Source: JAGTVG01 sp964389805 (GTDB lineage Bacteria; Bacteroidota; Bacteroidia; Cytophagales; Cyclobacteriaceae). From it: DNA of 64,000 nucleotides. The translations under genes and the position numbers were made by a program. Each line of letters begins with the position of its first letter. The first letter of the stretch is position 1. The DNA lies in NCBI GenBank assembly GCA_964389805.1, contig CAYMFU010000339.1:38677-102676 (forward strand), given 5' to 3'. Below the pieces are notes generated by a model. It was not told where the DNA came from. It saw nothing but the letters and a program-made list of their open reading frames with translations, and searched no databases. Shown one piece after another: positions 1-9,521 of this stretch.

Positions 1-711
1 CAGAGTAAAATCAACGTTGTTACTGATCGTGGTTATCTCTTCACCCGTCTCATCAATTGTTGTTACCTTTTCGTACTTATACCCAAGTACATCCAGCTGG
101 ATCTCAAAACAGAAGTTTTACAGGGCAAAGAAAGTTATCCCAGGGCTGAGTCCGATCCCGAACATAAATGTATCAGATGTATTAAAAGAAGTCTGTTCAC
201 CATTTTTATACCACTCAGATTCACCGTTTCCAAATCCAAAATTCACTTTTATTTCATTAAACAGGCTTAATCTTTTGTTTTTCGTAAGAGGGAAATATGA
301 TCTTAGAAATGGTGTAAAAGCATGGATCCTTTCAAGAGATTCAATTATCGCCGTATCTGAAAGAAAAGTAGCTTCAACCGTCGATTTTTCCCTTTCAATA
401 CTATAGCCTAATCCGGCCATGTGGTTTTTACTAAAAAAATAACCACCTTTGAACTTCACAGAGTAATCAAGTATTTTGGAGTTAATCTGACGATCGAAAT
501 TTAAAATATCCTTGGATTTATTAGATTTTTCATCGAATACTGAAAAGGCCAGGCCCACATATCCATTCCCCTTTTTAAATGGTTTGAATTGTTCATTGTA
601 ATAGCTCCCGATAAAATCCTCCTTATCCACTTACCCATCCTCAGTTTCCTGAGCATACAAAACGGTTGATAGTAATATCAGACAGGTGTATTAAAGCCAG
701 CAGAAATTCAT
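1..711 (-). pseudogene. Outer-membrane beta-barrel protein gene broken by three in-frame TAA codons
   Basis: Read on the minus strand from ATG 711-709, one frame stays protein-like to the window edge but is cut by TAA at 693-691, 633-631 and 120-118. The N-terminus is a signal peptide (residues like LILLSTVLYAQ). The middle has alternating-residue strands typical of small Bacteroidota porin-like barrels (FTPFLRSYFPLTKNKRLSLF). After the last stop the same frame continues with barrel-like strands (FEIQLDVLGYKYEKVTT). The gene continues beyond position 1, so its end is unseen. All three lesions are nonsense codons without frameshift, which argues against indel sequencing error. Two sit where Lys (AAA) would fit. 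Substrate or function is not recognisable. It is most likely a pseudogene; readthrough or a clone-specific allele remains possible. Confidence 0.7.
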
Positions 712-748
712 CAGCTGGCAATAGGTATATTTTGTTAACAGGAATTGA

Positions 749-1561
749 CTATTCGACCTGTAAAAGCCAACTCCCATCTTCGAACCAGTATTGTTCCAAT
801 CCCTCTAGTAATCCTGCTAACTGCATGGCGTTGAAGTAATTCTGGATCATGTTGAGAAGTAGCACATCATCTGGTGGTAGTGCCATGCCAATAGGCTCAA
901 GGGTAATGGGCTGATTTAAAGTCGCAAATCCTGCATCAGGATATCGAGCCATGGTCAGAATACATATAGGATAATCTGCAACCACAGCATCAACCTGATC
1001 GTCCGAAAGCAGTTTGACTGCCTCATCATAATTATTTACAAGACTTAAATCCGTGTCAGTCAGAAAATTCTTTACAAAATCTTCACTGGTGGATCCTTTC
1101 AACGTAGCCAGCTTGAGATTGGCCTGATTGATCTCCTCGGAATTGCTGGCTTTTGCCAGGATAGAGGATTTTGTTAAGATCGATTTCCCGGACAATATAT
1201 AGGGTCCCACAAATGCAGCTTCGAGATTCCTTTTCGGCGTCATGGTCATACCAGACATCACCAGGTCAACCTTTCCTTCTTTCAATGCCTGCAAAAGATC
1301 AGGAAAAGGTATCTGTTCTATTTTTAATTTAACGCTCATCGATTGTGCAAGCAATTTGGCAATATCCACTTCATAACCAATAAGCTCGCCGCTTTTTGAT
1401 TTCATGGAAAAAGGTGGCTGATTTCCTGACATTCCAATAACGATCTCCCCTTTTTCCAGGATTTTATTGAGCCTGTTCTGGGCATGAATTGGTAAGCATA
1501 TAAAGGCGAATAAAATAAGAATCAGAAATGACTTGAAGATTTTTTTCATATTCATTTTCAT
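749..1561 (-). CDS. Periplasmic amino-acid-type solute-binding protein (SBP family 3)
   Basis: This 270-residue protein has a signal peptide ending near LPIHAQ (about residue 28), then a type 2 periplasmic-binding fold: the strand EIVIGMSGNQPPFSMK, the segment GELIGYEVDIAKLLAQ, and the hinge-region motif DLVMSGMTMTPKR, all characteristic of family 3 solute-binding proteins that bind polar amino acids. Length matches the family. No permease or ATPase gene lies nearby, so it may serve a transporter encoded elsewhere or act as a stand-alone sensor. The start was chosen at the first ATG because it precedes a basic n-region; the ATG four codons later would serve equally well. A decayed coding relic ends 14 bases upstream on the same strand, suggesting it was once the second gene of a pair. 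The ligand cannot be deduced. Confidence 0.85.
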   Translation of the reverse strand: MKMNMKKIFKSFLILILFAFICLPIHAQNRLNKILEKGEIVIGMSGNQPPFSMKSKSGELIGYEVDIAKLLAQSMSVKLKIEQIPFPDLLQALKEGKVDLVMSGMTMTPKRNLEAAFVGPYILSGKSILTKSSILAKASNSEEINQANLKLATLKGSTSEDFVKNFLTDTDLSLVNNYDEAVKLLSDDQVDAVVADYPICILTMARYPDAGFATLNQPITLEPIGMALPPDDVLLLNMIQNYFNAMQLAGLLEGLEQYWFEDGSWLLQVE

Positions 1562-1574
1562 AATGGTAATAAGT

Positions 1575-1833
1575 TTAAATAGGTGAAGAGAATATTTTAA
1601 TGGTTTTATTTATTCTTAAAAATTTGACGATTACTATAGAGATCTTCTTTTTAACCTTTTTGATTTCCACCTCACCGGGCAGATCCAGATCCGGGAAATT
1701 CTAAAGCCCCATCTTGCTCAACTCATTCAGGACTTTTGCCTATGCGAAATGCATTATCTTTCTCTTCTTTTTCCTCTTTTTCATCCTGCGCAAGAACAGG
1801 AAGGCTAATAAAAACCATTAAAATAATTAGTAA
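1575..1833 (-). pseudogene. Decayed remnant of a small secreted protein gene
   Basis: On the minus strand a signal-peptide-like stretch (LLIILMVFISLPVLAQ) is followed by a charged segment (DEKEEKEEKDNAFRIGK) and ends at TGA 1725-1723. One frame over, coding-like sequence resumes (VLNELSKMGL, then a TAG, then NFPDLDLPGEVEIKKVKKK) and runs to TAA at 1577-1575. No intact start codon precedes the signal peptide. A frameshift, an internal stop and a missing start point to an old pseudogene. The family is not recognised. Confidence 0.4.
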
Positions 1834-2026
1834 TTTTTAAAACAATCCAGAATAATTCATATTTTGCTTCTGTGCCTAATATTTAGGATTAATTAATCCA
1901 AAGAACTTATAATTCAGTAATTTGTTTATTAAACAAACAAAAGTTAAACAACAAACATAATAAAATGGCCGGATTTTTTAAAATCACAGAATTAGCATCA
2001 GTTATGTAATCAAAAGATCTCAGTAT

Positions 2027-2671
2027 TTATTCAAAGCTATCATTACAAAGTTCTTTCAGATTTTCCAGGGTTTTATAAGGTCCGCTCACTATAAACATAT
2101 TGACAATAAACATAGGAATGCTCCCCCCCGGATCACTTAGGAATTGGTGAATAACCTCCACCCTTTTTTCATCTATCTTTTTAAAGATCCATGTGCCTTC
2201 CGAGATCTCTATGCGAACATAATCATTGGATAAGGGTACGGCATCAGGAACAGATGACAGATTCGCCTGAAAATAGGTGTTGGTATTGTTAACGACAACA
2301 AACTCCATAGCCACATCCCGATCTTCCAGTGGCCAGGGCACCTTGGTCGTCAGGTATTCTATCCTGGAAGTATCACTCAAAACCTTGTAAATAGAAGCTG
2401 TTTCGCAGTTTGCTGTCCATACCGGGTATTTTTCGACGTTCTGGATGATATCTACTAACTTTTCGAGACTTGTTTCGATGGTAATTTTAGAAAGATATTC
2501 CAGAATCCCCTTTCCTTTGTGATCCCGGGTCCATACCCTGATCCCATTGCGATCCTTTCGGAGCTTCCAGTCTGAACTATCCTGCTCAAAATTTTTTTCA
2601 GTAACAAAGGCCAGGGAATCAATATTGCTATTGATTAAAAGAACCAATATGAATAGTATCTGGTATTTCAT
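2027..2671 (-). CDS. Secreted START-domain (lipid-transfer-like) protein
   Basis: This 214-residue protein has an N-terminal signal sequence (about residues 1-22) and one START domain filling the rest. Visible family features are the opening WKLRKDRNGIRVWTRD, the segment VDIIQNVEKYPVWTANC, the acidic/basic turn VPWPLEDRDVAME and the C-terminal helix after MFIVSGPYKTLENLKE. START domains bind a hydrophobic ligand in a helix-grip cavity; bacterial ones of this size are mostly uncharacterised. The gene begins 8 bases downstream of the sulfatase stop on the same strand, so the two are probably co-transcribed, but no functional link is established. The ligand is unknown. Confidence 0.8.
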   Translation of the reverse strand: MKYQILFILVLLINSNIDSLAFVTEKNFEQDSSDWKLRKDRNGIRVWTRDHKGKGILEYLSKITIETSLEKLVDIIQNVEKYPVWTANCETASIYKVLSDTSRIEYLTTKVPWPLEDRDVAMEFVVVNNTNTYFQANLSSVPDAVPLSNDYVRIEISEGTWIFKKIDEKRVEVIHQFLSDPGGSIPMFIVNMFIVSGPYKTLENLKELCNDSFE

Positions 2672-2679
2672 TCTAAAAC

Positions 2680-4857
2680 TTAATCTTCAATTACATTTAT
2701 ATCCCCGTGAACAGCCGTCTTTACCCCGGATTTCGTCAGGAACTCAACATTCAGTGTATGTTTCCCAGGTCGATCAGCAGACAAGTCAAACACAAAGGGA
2801 GCCTGTGAAAGAGTCTCTATTTTATTAAAACCCCTATATAAAGTAACTGTTTCAATTTGCTCTGGATTATCTGCCGTGATCTCTACAGACACCACACTTC
2901 CTGCTTTCACTTCCAGGGGGCTCTGGTTATTTGCACCATACAGAAAATCAGCAGTTGCTGAAGATGGTTCGAATACCACAGCCTCTCCTTCATCAGGTTT
3001 CAGGATCATTTGGGCATTTTTTAATACTTCAGCATCACTATCTTCTGGCAATCGGTTCATTACAAGTTTCCTTAAGATATCAAATCCCCTGGACCCATTC
3101 CCCAATTCCTTCAGCTCGACATGAAGAACCTGTCGACCTGGAGGTAGTGACAAAGATCCGGATACTGCAGATCCAATATTCCGAATGAACAATGATGCTG
3201 TATCGTATTCAGTATATACCCAGAATTCTGATCCAAGATCCTGTTCCTGGCAAGAATATCCCAATTCAACCTGATAGACACCTTTTTCCTTTACATCTAT
3301 TTCATAGTTGATCCCGCTATTATTCGAAGTCCAGTTTTCAATCCTGAAGCCAACCTGATTTCCTTCTGCCAGGGAACCCCAAACGTCACGTAATCCATCC
3401 AGGTTGATCGGAGAATCAGGTTCCTCCCAGTTGCCTACCTCATAAACGGCCTGACCAAATGCCCGGCCATTTTTCAGTACCTGATCGTACCATTGTTCAA
3501 TTTCTATAATCAACTGGGCTGACATATTCACATCCGATTTCACGATATTCTCTGACTCCATGGGATCCTTTTCCAGGTTGTATAACTCGTAATACACCGA
3601 ATCTGCTCCACCATATAAGGCATTATTGCCCCGGATCAGCTTGTAATTTTTATAATGTATGGCAATATGGTGCATTTGGGGCTTTTCTTTGTTAATATCT
3701 GTTCTGGGTCTCAGGTAAAAATTTGAATTATCAAAATACCTTCTTTCTTCCCACTCTGCCGGTGTATTACCATTTATGATTGGCCAGAAACTTCGTCCAT
3801 GAACAGGTAATCCGCTATTGGTGTATTCTATATTGCATATATCCAGGATGGTAGGAAAAAGGTCGATCACGCCTGATAAATGATCATAGTCTGTCCCCGC
3901 TACGATTTTGTTTTTCCACTGAAAATAAAAGGGGGTCAATGATCCTCCCTGCCATATAGATCCTTTCCCTCCACGGTGTTCAACCGCCCAGCCCCGCTTT
4001 CTTTCTGCCTTTTCTTCATCATTCATCCGTCTGCCACGATAGGTCAGATCAAAACCCGGAGAAGGTCCGTCATCATTCAGGAACATAATCACCGTATTTT
4101 CTACCAATCCCAGATCTTCCACGGTGTTAAGGATTTTCCCGACATTATTGTCAAGTACTTCTATCATACCATACAACCTGGCCACATGATCCGTGTACCC
4201 GGCATCTTTATATTTCTGAAAAACATCAGGTGGACAATTATAGGGCTCATGGATGGATTGAAAAGGCACGTAGGCAAAAAAGGGATTGTCCTTATTCTCA
4301 TGAATGAACTTGACCACCTGGTCACCAATTACATCGGTAATTGGACCTTCGATATTTATCAGCTTGTTATTGTATATCACCTGCGTATCAAAATACTGGT
4401 ATAATTTAGAATGAATGCCAACATCGAATCCACGGTTCCAGGAGAAGTAAGGCCAGGTTTTGCCGCTATGCCATTTTCCAAATGCACCTGTGGTATAGCC
4501 GTTTTCTTTTAGCACATCGGCTATGGTCGTTTCATCCCTTAAAATAAAATCCCTGCCCGCATGTACACCCCATACGCCTGTCTCCAGGTGATATCTCCCG
4601 GTTAAGAGGCTGGCACGGGTAGGTGCACAAGCTGCACCACTCTGGTAAAAATTTGTAAATCGAACTCCGTTTTTTGCGATCCGATCAATGCCTGGTGTCT
4701 GGATCTGAGTATTTCCCTCAAAACTTATGTCCGCATAGCCATAATCATCGATAAGGAATAAGATAACATTCGGTTTTTCATCGATTTTTTCATTTTGGCA
4801 TGAAAAAAAGATACAGGAGATAAGTGGAAGAATTGATAATAATCTGGATCTGATCAT
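2680..4857 (-). CDS. Lipoprotein sulfatase (type I, formylglycine-dependent) with C-terminal accessory domain
   Basis: This 725-residue protein is an exported sulfatase. The leader ends in a lipobox (IFFSC, Cys20). The alkaline-phosphatase-like sulfatase fold follows, with metal ligands Asp37-Asp38 (FLIDDYGYAD) and the maturation motif CAPTR at 77-81, whose Cys77 would be converted to formylglycine by an anaerobic or aerobic maturase not encoded here. The core ends near residue 480. The remaining roughly 240 residues hold a beta-rich, carbohydrate-binding-like region (WTSNNSGINYEIDVKEKG) and an Ig-like tail. Such enzymes usually remove sulfate from algal or animal polysaccharides. No SusC/SusD pair is adjacent. 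The exact sulfatase subfamily and substrate cannot be read from the sequence. It forms a likely operon with the START gene downstream. Confidence 0.9.
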   Translation of the reverse strand: MIRSRLLSILPLISCIFFSCQNEKIDEKPNVILFLIDDYGYADISFEGNTQIQTPGIDRIAKNGVRFTNFYQSGAACAPTRASLLTGRYHLETGVWGVHAGRDFILRDETTIADVLKENGYTTGAFGKWHSGKTWPYFSWNRGFDVGIHSKLYQYFDTQVIYNNKLINIEGPITDVIGDQVVKFIHENKDNPFFAYVPFQSIHEPYNCPPDVFQKYKDAGYTDHVARLYGMIEVLDNNVGKILNTVEDLGLVENTVIMFLNDDGPSPGFDLTYRGRRMNDEEKAERKRGWAVEHRGGKGSIWQGGSLTPFYFQWKNKIVAGTDYDHLSGVIDLFPTILDICNIEYTNSGLPVHGRSFWPIINGNTPAEWEERRYFDNSNFYLRPRTDINKEKPQMHHIAIHYKNYKLIRGNNALYGGADSVYYELYNLEKDPMESENIVKSDVNMSAQLIIEIEQWYDQVLKNGRAFGQAVYEVGNWEEPDSPINLDGLRDVWGSLAEGNQVGFRIENWTSNNSGINYEIDVKEKGVYQVELGYSCQEQDLGSEFWVYTEYDTASLFIRNIGSAVSGSLSLPPGRQVLHVELKELGNGSRGFDILRKLVMNRLPEDSDAEVLKNAQMILKPDEGEAVVFEPSSATADFLYGANNQSPLEVKAGSVVSVEITADNPEQIETVTLYRGFNKIETLSQAPFVFDLSADRPGKHTLNVEFLTKSGVKTAVHGDINVIED

Positions 4858-5020
4858 AATAAAAAATGATAATTATTTGAACGTTTTGAAGATATAAAAA
4901 AATAGGCAGGATATTCAATATTATTATTAATCCTTCATGATGCTAAAGAAAATTTTTGTTCGACATCCTATTCTATATGCCATTCTGGTCTCAATTACAT
5001 TTTTTTATTATATTGATCTC

Positions 5021-5617
5021 ATGGTTAGGAAGCTTCGTATTTTCTACTCGCACTTACTACTAGGGAATTTCCTTATAATAATATTTATACAATGCAAAGG
5101 GCCAAAAAGCCTTATTAATGACACGGTGCACGATCTGGATTGCCCACAGGTGATCAACTATGGACCATCCAATACTGATCCCATAGAATTAATTCAATTC
5201 GATCCCATTCTAACTGCCAACTATTCTTTTAACAGCCTCGTTATCGCTAATGCTTATGGCCTGATAGATGATTTAACCGATTTGGAGAGGTTAAAAGCTC
5301 TAGATCCGGATATTGTATCTAGCGACAGTATTCGAATCGCCATGCTGGAGAAAGAAAGGCAGATTGATAAAGTCCTTGACATGGCTTTTATTGAAATAGA
5401 ATCCTATGAAGGATTTATACAATGTAACATATTAAACCTTGTACGAATCAGAAACCTCCTGACAGATGCCAATAATAAGATCAAAAGCAAGTATACGAAT
5501 GCAGCCATCTATACTGAAGAATTATTAATGTTGCGGATCGACCTGCTGGAAGAATTAAAGATAGGTATCGACCATCTGGCCAGATCCCTTTACGTATTGA
5601 ACTTCGAAATCGATTAA
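5021..5617 (+). CDS. Hypothetical lipoprotein
   Basis: Unrecognised 198-residue protein. I choose the ATG at 5021 rather than the in-frame ATG at 4937 because it gives a textbook lipoprotein leader: MVRKLRIFYSHL, a hydrophobic core, then FIQC as lipobox with acylated Cys near residue 24. The mature part is acidic and helical (IDDLTDLERLKALDPD; ILNLVRIRNLLTDANNKIK), possibly a small coiled-coil bundle facing the periplasm. It is transcribed away from the sulfatase and lies 146 bases upstream of glycogen phosphorylase, without obvious functional connection. Confidence 0.6.
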   Translation: MVRKLRIFYSHLLLGNFLIIIFIQCKGPKSLINDTVHDLDCPQVINYGPSNTDPIELIQFDPILTANYSFNSLVIANAYGLIDDLTDLERLKALDPDIVSSDSIRIAMLEKERQIDKVLDMAFIEIESYEGFIQCNILNLVRIRNLLTDANNKIKSKYTNAAIYTEELLMLRIDLLEELKIGIDHLARSLYVLNFEID

Positions 5618-5763
5618 TTTACTGGTGGTCTTATAGCTTATAGAAAAGACTCGATAAATTATAAATAATTAATATCCAAGGCCCCAAGAAGTAGATATTT
5701 TTGTATAATTTAATACCTGATATTAAGATCCTATAACAAGAGAATCAACAATAATCCATTACC

Positions 5764-8316
5764 ATGACAAAAAAAACATCTCCCAAGCCGATAATTAAAG
5801 TTGAAGATGACAGAACCGGGCTTGAAATTCCTACACTGAAAAGGGCCTTTCTCGACAACCTATATTACCTCCAGGGCCGAATTCCTGAAGTAGCTACCAG
5901 GAATGATTATTATATGGCTTTGGCCTATACTATCCGGGATCGCCTGTTGCACAGGTGGTTGAATACAAATAAAATGTATATCGAGAAGAATGCTAAATCG
6001 GTATCGTACCTTTCTGCTGAATTCCTGGTGGGGCCGCATCTTGGAAATAACCTGATCAATCTTGGATTGTATGATAAAGTAAAGAAAGCTATGGGCGAAT
6101 TGGGGCTTGATCTGAATAACCTGTTGGACCAGGAAGAAGAACCAGGCCTGGGTAACGGTGGACTTGGCAGGTTAGCAGCTTGTTTCCTGGATTCCCTGGC
6201 TACCCTTGATATACCTGCTACAGGATATGGGATCCGGTATGAATTCGGGATCTTTGATCAAAAGATCAAGAATGGTTGGCAGGTAGAAGTTACAGACAAA
6301 TGGTTAAAAAATGGAAATCCATGGGAAATACCCAGGCTGGAATTATCACAGCATGTCAAATTTGGTGGCCAGACTGAAATAATATATGATAAGGATGGAA
6401 GTTTCAGGGTATTCTGGCTACCTGATAAAATCGTGAAAGCAGTACCGTATGATACGCCTGTCCTGGGATATGAGACAAATACGGCGGCTATTTTAAGATT
6501 GTGGAAATCTGAGGCCTATGAAGCCTTCGATTTTAAAAGTTTTAATGAAGGTGATTATTATGGTGCTGTTGACGATAAAGTGGTCTCCGAGAATATATCA
6601 AAAGTATTATATCCTAATGATGAACAGATCCGTGGAAAACAATTGCGGCTTGAGCAACAATATTTTTTCACTTCTGCTTCTCTAAAAGACATTTTACGTA
6701 TTCACAAGTTAATAGGAAACCCCCTGGATAACCTGTACGAAAAAAATGCCATACAACTTAACGATACCCATCCGGCTATTGCTGTTGCAGAGCTCATGCA
6801 TCTTTTGGTGGACATACATCGTCTGGAATGGGCTAAAGCCTGGGATATTTCGTGTAAAACTATTAGTTATACCAACCACACCCTACTTCCGGAAGCCCTC
6901 GAAAAATGGTCTATGGGATTGTTCGCTTATCTCCTGCCCAGGCATCTGGAGATCATTCTGGAGATCAATTATCATTTTTTGACGGAAGTTCGCTCAAAAT
7001 ATCCCAAGGATGAGGAAAGGGTAAAACGAATGTCTATTATCGATGAATCCGGAGAGAAATATATCCGGATGGCACATCTTGCAGTGGTGGGTAGCCATGC
7101 AGTCAATGGAGTAGCTGCCTTGCATACAGATCTATTGACCAAGGGTATTATGAAGGATTTTTATGAGCTATGGCCGGAGAAATTCAGCAATAAGACCAAC
7201 GGCGTTACCCCAAGACGCTGGATCGTGTTAAAAAACCTGGGTTTGACTTCATTGATCACAAAAAAGATAGGTAAAAAGTGGATCAAGGACCTGGGCGAAC
7301 TTAAAAAACTTGAAGATTTTGCAGATGACAAAAGTTTTCAAAAGGAATGGAAAAAATGTAAACAAGAGATGAAGGTGGAACTGGCCGGGTACATTAAGGC
7401 CACGCTGAAGGTGGACGTTAATCCGGATTCGATCTTCGATATTATAGTCAAGAGGATACATGAATATAAACGCCAGCATTTAAAGGTCCTGCATATCATC
7501 ACACTTTTTAACAGGATTAAGGAAAATCCAGATATTGACATCGTGCCAAGGACTTTCCTTTTTGGAGGGAAGGCTGCTCCGGGATATTATATGGCTAAGC
7601 TTATTATCAAACTGATCAACTCTGTTGGAGATATCGTTAATAATGATCCGGATGTTAAGGGCAGGCTAAAAGTGGTTTTCTTACCGGATTTTAATGTTAA
7701 AAACAGTCAACGTGTATATCCGGCAGCAGATCTGTCTGAACAGATCTCCATGGCTGGCAAAGAGGCTTCGGGAACAGGTAATATGAAATTTACAATGAAT
7801 GGGGCCCTGACCATAGGAACTCTGGATGGGGCTAATATTGAGATCCGGGAAGAGGTGGGTGAGGATAATTTCTTCCTGTTTGGATTAAAAGCAGAAGAAG
7901 TCCAGAAACTCAAAGAAGCAGGGTATAATCCATATCAGTTCTACAAATCAAATCCGGAATTGAAAAAAGTTATAGATATGATATCTTCAGGGTACTTTTC
8001 CAAGGACAATCGCGAACTGTTCCAGCCTCTGGTTGATTCTCTGATTTTCCATGATGAGTATATGCTCCTTGCGGATTATCAGTCATATATCGAGTGCCAA
8101 GACGATGTGGACAAAACCTACCTGGATCAGGAAAAATGGACCAGAATGTCCATCCTCAATGTAGCCAGAAGTGGAAAATTTTCCAGCGACCGGACCATTA
8201 GGGAATACTGCGATGATATATGGAAGGTTAAACCCTTAAAGGTCAAATTACCTGAATACCATCCTTCCGATTCAGAGAAAATCAAACTGGAATTCAAGGA
8301 CTGGCAAATATTATAG
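5764..8316 (+). CDS. glgP: Glycogen/starch phosphorylase
   Basis: This cytoplasmic enzyme releases glucose 1-phosphate from alpha-1,4-glucan chains with phosphate, using pyridoxal phosphate. At 850 residues it has the full length of the GT35 glycogen phosphorylase family. Diagnostic stretches are SVSYLSAEFLVGPHLGNNL near the N-terminus, EPGLGNGGLGRLAACFLDSL, the KRIHEYKRQHLK segment, and the cofactor site EASGTGNMKFTMNGALTIGT, where the Lys of NMKF forms the PLP Schiff base. It stands alone without glycogen synthase or debranching genes. The ATG start gives the expected N-terminus. A TAnnTTTG-like sequence (TATTTTTG, 5696-5703) lies upstream, but no convincing -33 element accompanies it. Confidence 0.97.
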   Translation: MTKKTSPKPIIKVEDDRTGLEIPTLKRAFLDNLYYLQGRIPEVATRNDYYMALAYTIRDRLLHRWLNTNKMYIEKNAKSVSYLSAEFLVGPHLGNNLINLGLYDKVKKAMGELGLDLNNLLDQEEEPGLGNGGLGRLAACFLDSLATLDIPATGYGIRYEFGIFDQKIKNGWQVEVTDKWLKNGNPWEIPRLELSQHVKFGGQTEIIYDKDGSFRVFWLPDKIVKAVPYDTPVLGYETNTAAILRLWKSEAYEAFDFKSFNEGDYYGAVDDKVVSENISKVLYPNDEQIRGKQLRLEQQYFFTSASLKDILRIHKLIGNPLDNLYEKNAIQLNDTHPAIAVAELMHLLVDIHRLEWAKAWDISCKTISYTNHTLLPEALEKWSMGLFAYLLPRHLEIILEINYHFLTEVRSKYPKDEERVKRMSIIDESGEKYIRMAHLAVVGSHAVNGVAALHTDLLTKGIMKDFYELWPEKFSNKTNGVTPRRWIVLKNLGLTSLITKKIGKKWIKDLGELKKLEDFADDKSFQKEWKKCKQEMKVELAGYIKATLKVDVNPDSIFDIIVKRIHEYKRQHLKVLHIITLFNRIKENPDIDIVPRTFLFGGKAAPGYYMAKLIIKLINSVGDIVNNDPDVKGRLKVVFLPDFNVKNSQRVYPAADLSEQISMAGKEASGTGNMKFTMNGALTIGTLDGANIEIREEVGEDNFFLFGLKAEEVQKLKEAGYNPYQFYKSNPELKKVIDMISSGYFSKDNRELFQPLVDSLIFHDEYMLLADYQSYIECQDDVDKTYLDQEKWTRMSILNVARSGKFSSDRTIREYCDDIWKVKPLKVKLPEYHPSDSEKIKLEFKDWQIL

Positions 8317-8362
8317 TTCCCCGGAACAAGGGTTTGCAGTCTGGGAAAAAAGGAGTCTCTAA

Positions 8363-8559
8363 GAGCAAACATTCTTCGCTATTGGCGCCACAAGTTCTAT
8401 GGTCAGAGCAGCAATTAAAGCCCCAGCCTAAAGGCTGCCAAGGTGGATATATAAAAAGGTCGTGGATTTGATTTCAATCCAACCAAGGATCCAATAGGCA
8501 GCGAAACTGCTCTCAATGTGTCCAGAGCCACAGCCCAGATCAGGAAATTAATTGAATAA
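8363..8559 (+). pseudogene. Short coding relic of unknown origin
   Basis: Two adjacent plus-strand frames look protein-like: a first piece at 8363-8429 (FFAIGATSSMVRAAIKAPA, then TAA), and a second from about 8419 (SPSLKAAKVDI, then TAA at 8452-8454, then KGRGFDFNPTKDPIGSETA, ending in RATAQIRKLIE and TAA at 8557-8559). This is the pattern of a C-terminal gene remnant with one frameshift and one nonsense codon. It is not part of the phosphorylase. The family is not recognised. The following 200 bases to the next gene show nothing I can identify. Confidence 0.35.
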
Positions 8560-8763
8560 TACTTTATGGATTCTAAATTTCAAATTGCGATAAGTTAATA
8601 ATATCAATTTTAAAAACCCATCCCTTAAGAAAAAGGACCTATAAAAAAAACAGTTGAATTCAGGTCTTTATGAAAACCCAATTTAGTAGATTTCTATAAT
8701 AAAAGGAACTTTTTTCAGGATCGCTCCATTATACCAATATAGAGCATCATAATTTTAATTAAA

Positions 8764-9264
8764 ATGGGATTTAACAAATACCCAATACAAATCGTTTTTT
8801 TTTCTAACCTGTTAAGTATTTTAATATACACTACAGGTATTATTATCCTTCGGGAGTTAGGTTGGTTATATGTGGGCTTATATGTTGCTTTCCTTATCAT
8901 CCTCGAGATCAGATTGTTGAGATTTCATTGCCCCAACTGCTATTACTATGGAAAAGTATGTGCCTTTGGAAAGGGCATCCTCAGTAGTAAGTTGTTCAAA
9001 AAAGGAAATCCAGAAATGTTTGCCTGCAAAACTTTTGAATTCAAGGATCTTATCCCCGATTTACTGGTATTTATCATTCCGTTTGCAACGGGAATAATTC
9101 TATTAATCCTGGATTTTGAATGGTATATATTTATTACAGTACTCTTATTGATATTTTTAAATTTTGCCGGGAATGCATATATCCGAGGCCAGATCGCTTG
9201 TAAAAACTGTATACAAAGAGAACTTGGTTGCCCCGCTGAGGTATTCTTCAACCCACCCAAATAA
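8764..9264 (+). CDS. Cysteine-rich four-helix membrane protein, unknown
   Basis: This 166-residue protein has two pairs of membrane helices (about residues 8-28 and 32-52; 97-115 and 119-138), each pair followed by a soluble segment bearing cysteines. The first segment holds CPNCYYYGKVCAFGKG, plus a further Cys before the third helix; the second holds CKNCIQRELGC near the C-terminus. The seven cysteines in CxxC-type arrangement suggest metal binding or disulfides at one membrane face. The repetition of helix pair plus CxxC hints at an internal duplication. The gene stands alone. No family name can be given with confidence. Confidence 0.7.
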   Translation: MGFNKYPIQIVFFSNLLSILIYTTGIIILRELGWLYVGLYVAFLIILEIRLLRFHCPNCYYYGKVCAFGKGILSSKLFKKGNPEMFACKTFEFKDLIPDLLVFIIPFATGIILLILDFEWYIFITVLLLIFLNFAGNAYIRGQIACKNCIQRELGCPAEVFFNPPK

Positions 9265-9481
9265 GATTCTAAAATATTGCTGTTGTGCACAAGGCCACTG
9301 AATACTAAATCATCAACATCAGGTATACAATAACCCTCCAGACTATACAATGTAAACAGGAAATAGTGTATAATAATGTTCCAAGTGGGTGCACATGATT
9401 TTCACTTACATTGGTATTTTCATCAATCAACTGATATTGAAACTCTTCATATTTACGGCTTAATTTTCTCCCGAAAGGGAT

Positions 9482-9489
9482 TATATTTG
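9482..9489 (+). promoter_or_regulatory. Possible Bacteroidota -7 promoter box
   Basis: TATATTTG matches the Bacteroidota -7 consensus TAnnTTTG and lies 32 bases before the start of the thymidylate-synthase-like gene. No clear TTG -33 element is visible at the usual spacing, so this is a motif match only. Confidence 0.3.
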
Positions 9490-9521
9490 ATTACTCTTTT
9501 TTAAACTAATTTTTTTAATTT

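Noticed and set aside
17..406. 129-codon plus-strand frame at the left edge
   Set aside because: It lies antisense to the beta-barrel pseudogene, whose reading frame explains the sequence better.
3976..4404. Long open frame on the plus strand inside the sulfatase gene
   Set aside because: It is antisense to conserved sulfatase motifs and has no family-like sequence; shadow frame.
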